A DNA stretch of 12,926 nucleotides. Origin: Hyphomicrobiales bacterium. Lineage in GTDB: Bacteria > Pseudomonadota > Alphaproteobacteria > Rhizobiales > Xanthobacteraceae. Position 1 is the stretch's first letter; each line of letters starts with the position of its first letter. A program made the position numbers and the translations under genes. The notes below the pieces were generated by a model. It was not told the origin of the DNA and did not search any database. It saw only the letters and a list, made by a program, of their open reading frames with translations. Below, piece after piece: positions 12,572 through 12,926 of this stretch. The stretch covers positions 259 to 13,184 of the forward strand of contig PLTE01000217.1 of the NCBI GenBank assembly GCA_003164375.1. Reading direction: 5' to 3'.

Positions 12572-12926
12572 ATGAAGCGCTACGGATTGCGCGATGACCA
12601 GTTTGCGCGGATTGAGAGTTTATTGCCGGGCCGTCCCGGCACGGTTGGCCGCAACAGTGAACATGGCAATCGGCTGTTCGTCGAGGCGGTGATCTGGAAA
12701 TTCCGTTCCGGCGCTCCGTGGCGCGATTTACCGGAGCGCTTTGGCGACTGGAAGAATACGCATAAGCGCTTCTCCCGGTGGGCGGCAAGCGGCGTTTGGG
12801 AGAGTCTTTTCAAGACTTTGGCGGATGATCCGGATAACGAATACGCGATGATCGACGCCACCATCGTCAGGGCGCATCAGCACAGTGCTGGTGCCCGTAA
12901 AAAGGGGGTTACGACCAAGCCATCGG
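12572..12926 (+). CDS. IS5-family transposase, first reading frame (3' end outside window)
   Basis: 118 codons are present and the frame is still open at the window edge. It starts MKRYGLRDDQFARIESLLPG, continues with NRLFVEAVIWKFRSGAPWRDLPERFGDWKNTHKRFSRWAASGVWESLF (the insertion element 4 type N-terminal domain, DUF4096) and enters the catalytic part with YAMIDATIVRAHQHSAGARKKG. The aspartate in MIDATI (about residue 91) is the expected first member of the DDE triad. The start at 12572 has GGAGG 7 bases upstream. A run of five A then five G at 12899-12908 lies where IS427-group elements often shift frame between two overlapping frames, so the full transposase may need ribosomal frameshifting; the next frame cannot be seen. 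Confidence 0.88.
   Translation, partial: MKRYGLRDDQFARIESLLPGRPGTVGRNSEHGNRLFVEAVIWKFRSGAPWRDLPERFGDWKNTHKRFSRWAASGVWESLFKTLADDPDNEYAMIDATIVRAHQHSAGARKKGVTTKPS

Larger units (their letters stand above)
12496..12926 (+). mobile_element. IS5-family insertion sequence (IS427-like), left part; right end outside window
   Basis: The element begins right after CTAG (12492-12495), the kind of target short repeat used by the IS427 group. Its left end, GGCCTGTCGTCATTTAGGGG, looks like a terminal inverted repeat, although the partner end is beyond the window and cannot be compared. The transposase frame starts 76 bases in. The insertion point is 51 bases after the LTxxQ gene, so that gene is not broken. 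Confidence 0.75.

Overview
The window looks like chromosomal DNA of an alphaproteobacterium of the order Hyphomicrobiales, close to Bradyrhizobium/Rhodopseudomonas. The reasons are high GC content, a globin – FAD reductase – assimilatory nitrate reductase gene order that matches the Bradyrhizobium bjgb-flp-nasC cluster, and a block of housekeeping genes (rpmB, DUF3108, SUV3-like helicase, S4 protein, FdxA, CarD) of alphaproteobacterial type. Family assignments come from reading motifs; no database search was possible.

Layout. (1) 2-4304, plus strand: the end of a nitrate-assimilation/nitric-oxide-detoxification operon, with the 3' part of a globin gene, then flp and nasC, closely spaced. (2) 4285-4488, minus strand: an apparent 3' remnant of a SAM-dependent methyltransferase gene, tail to tail with nasC. 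(3) 4491-5021, minus strand: rpmB (ribosomal protein L28) with a near-consensus sigma-70 promoter and an intrinsic terminator. (4) 5153-6097: a divergent exported DUF3108 protein. (5) 6098-6446: a 349-bp non-coding stretch with one perfect DnaA-box 9-mer and six GANTC sites. (6) 6447-10467: SUV3-like helicase, an abutting Hsp15-like S4 protein, then a 7Fe ferredoxin (fdxA). (7) 10468-11538: a regulatory region with a tandem repeat, a promoter and an intrinsic-terminator-like hairpin, then the CarD-family regulator and a strong terminator. (8) 11653-12444: a membrane-anchored or exported LTxxQ (Spy/CpxP-like) protein. (9) from about 12496 to the window end: the left part of an IS5-family (IS427-like) insertion sequence, cut by the window edge.

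How the genes work together. In region 1, NasC reduces nitrate to nitrite, Flp probably passes it electrons from NAD(P)H, and the globin probably removes the nitric oxide formed on the way. Regions 3-7 are mostly core functions: translation, RNA handling, electron transfer and transcription initiation control. The least ordinary material is non-coding: the carD leader, the intergenic DnaA/GANTC cluster, the methyltransferase scar next to the rpmB terminator, and the hairpin that hides the transposase ribosome binding site. I see no phage, CRISPR array, toxin-antitoxin pair, defence system, tRNA or rRNA, and nothing that amounts to a clearly new multi-gene system.
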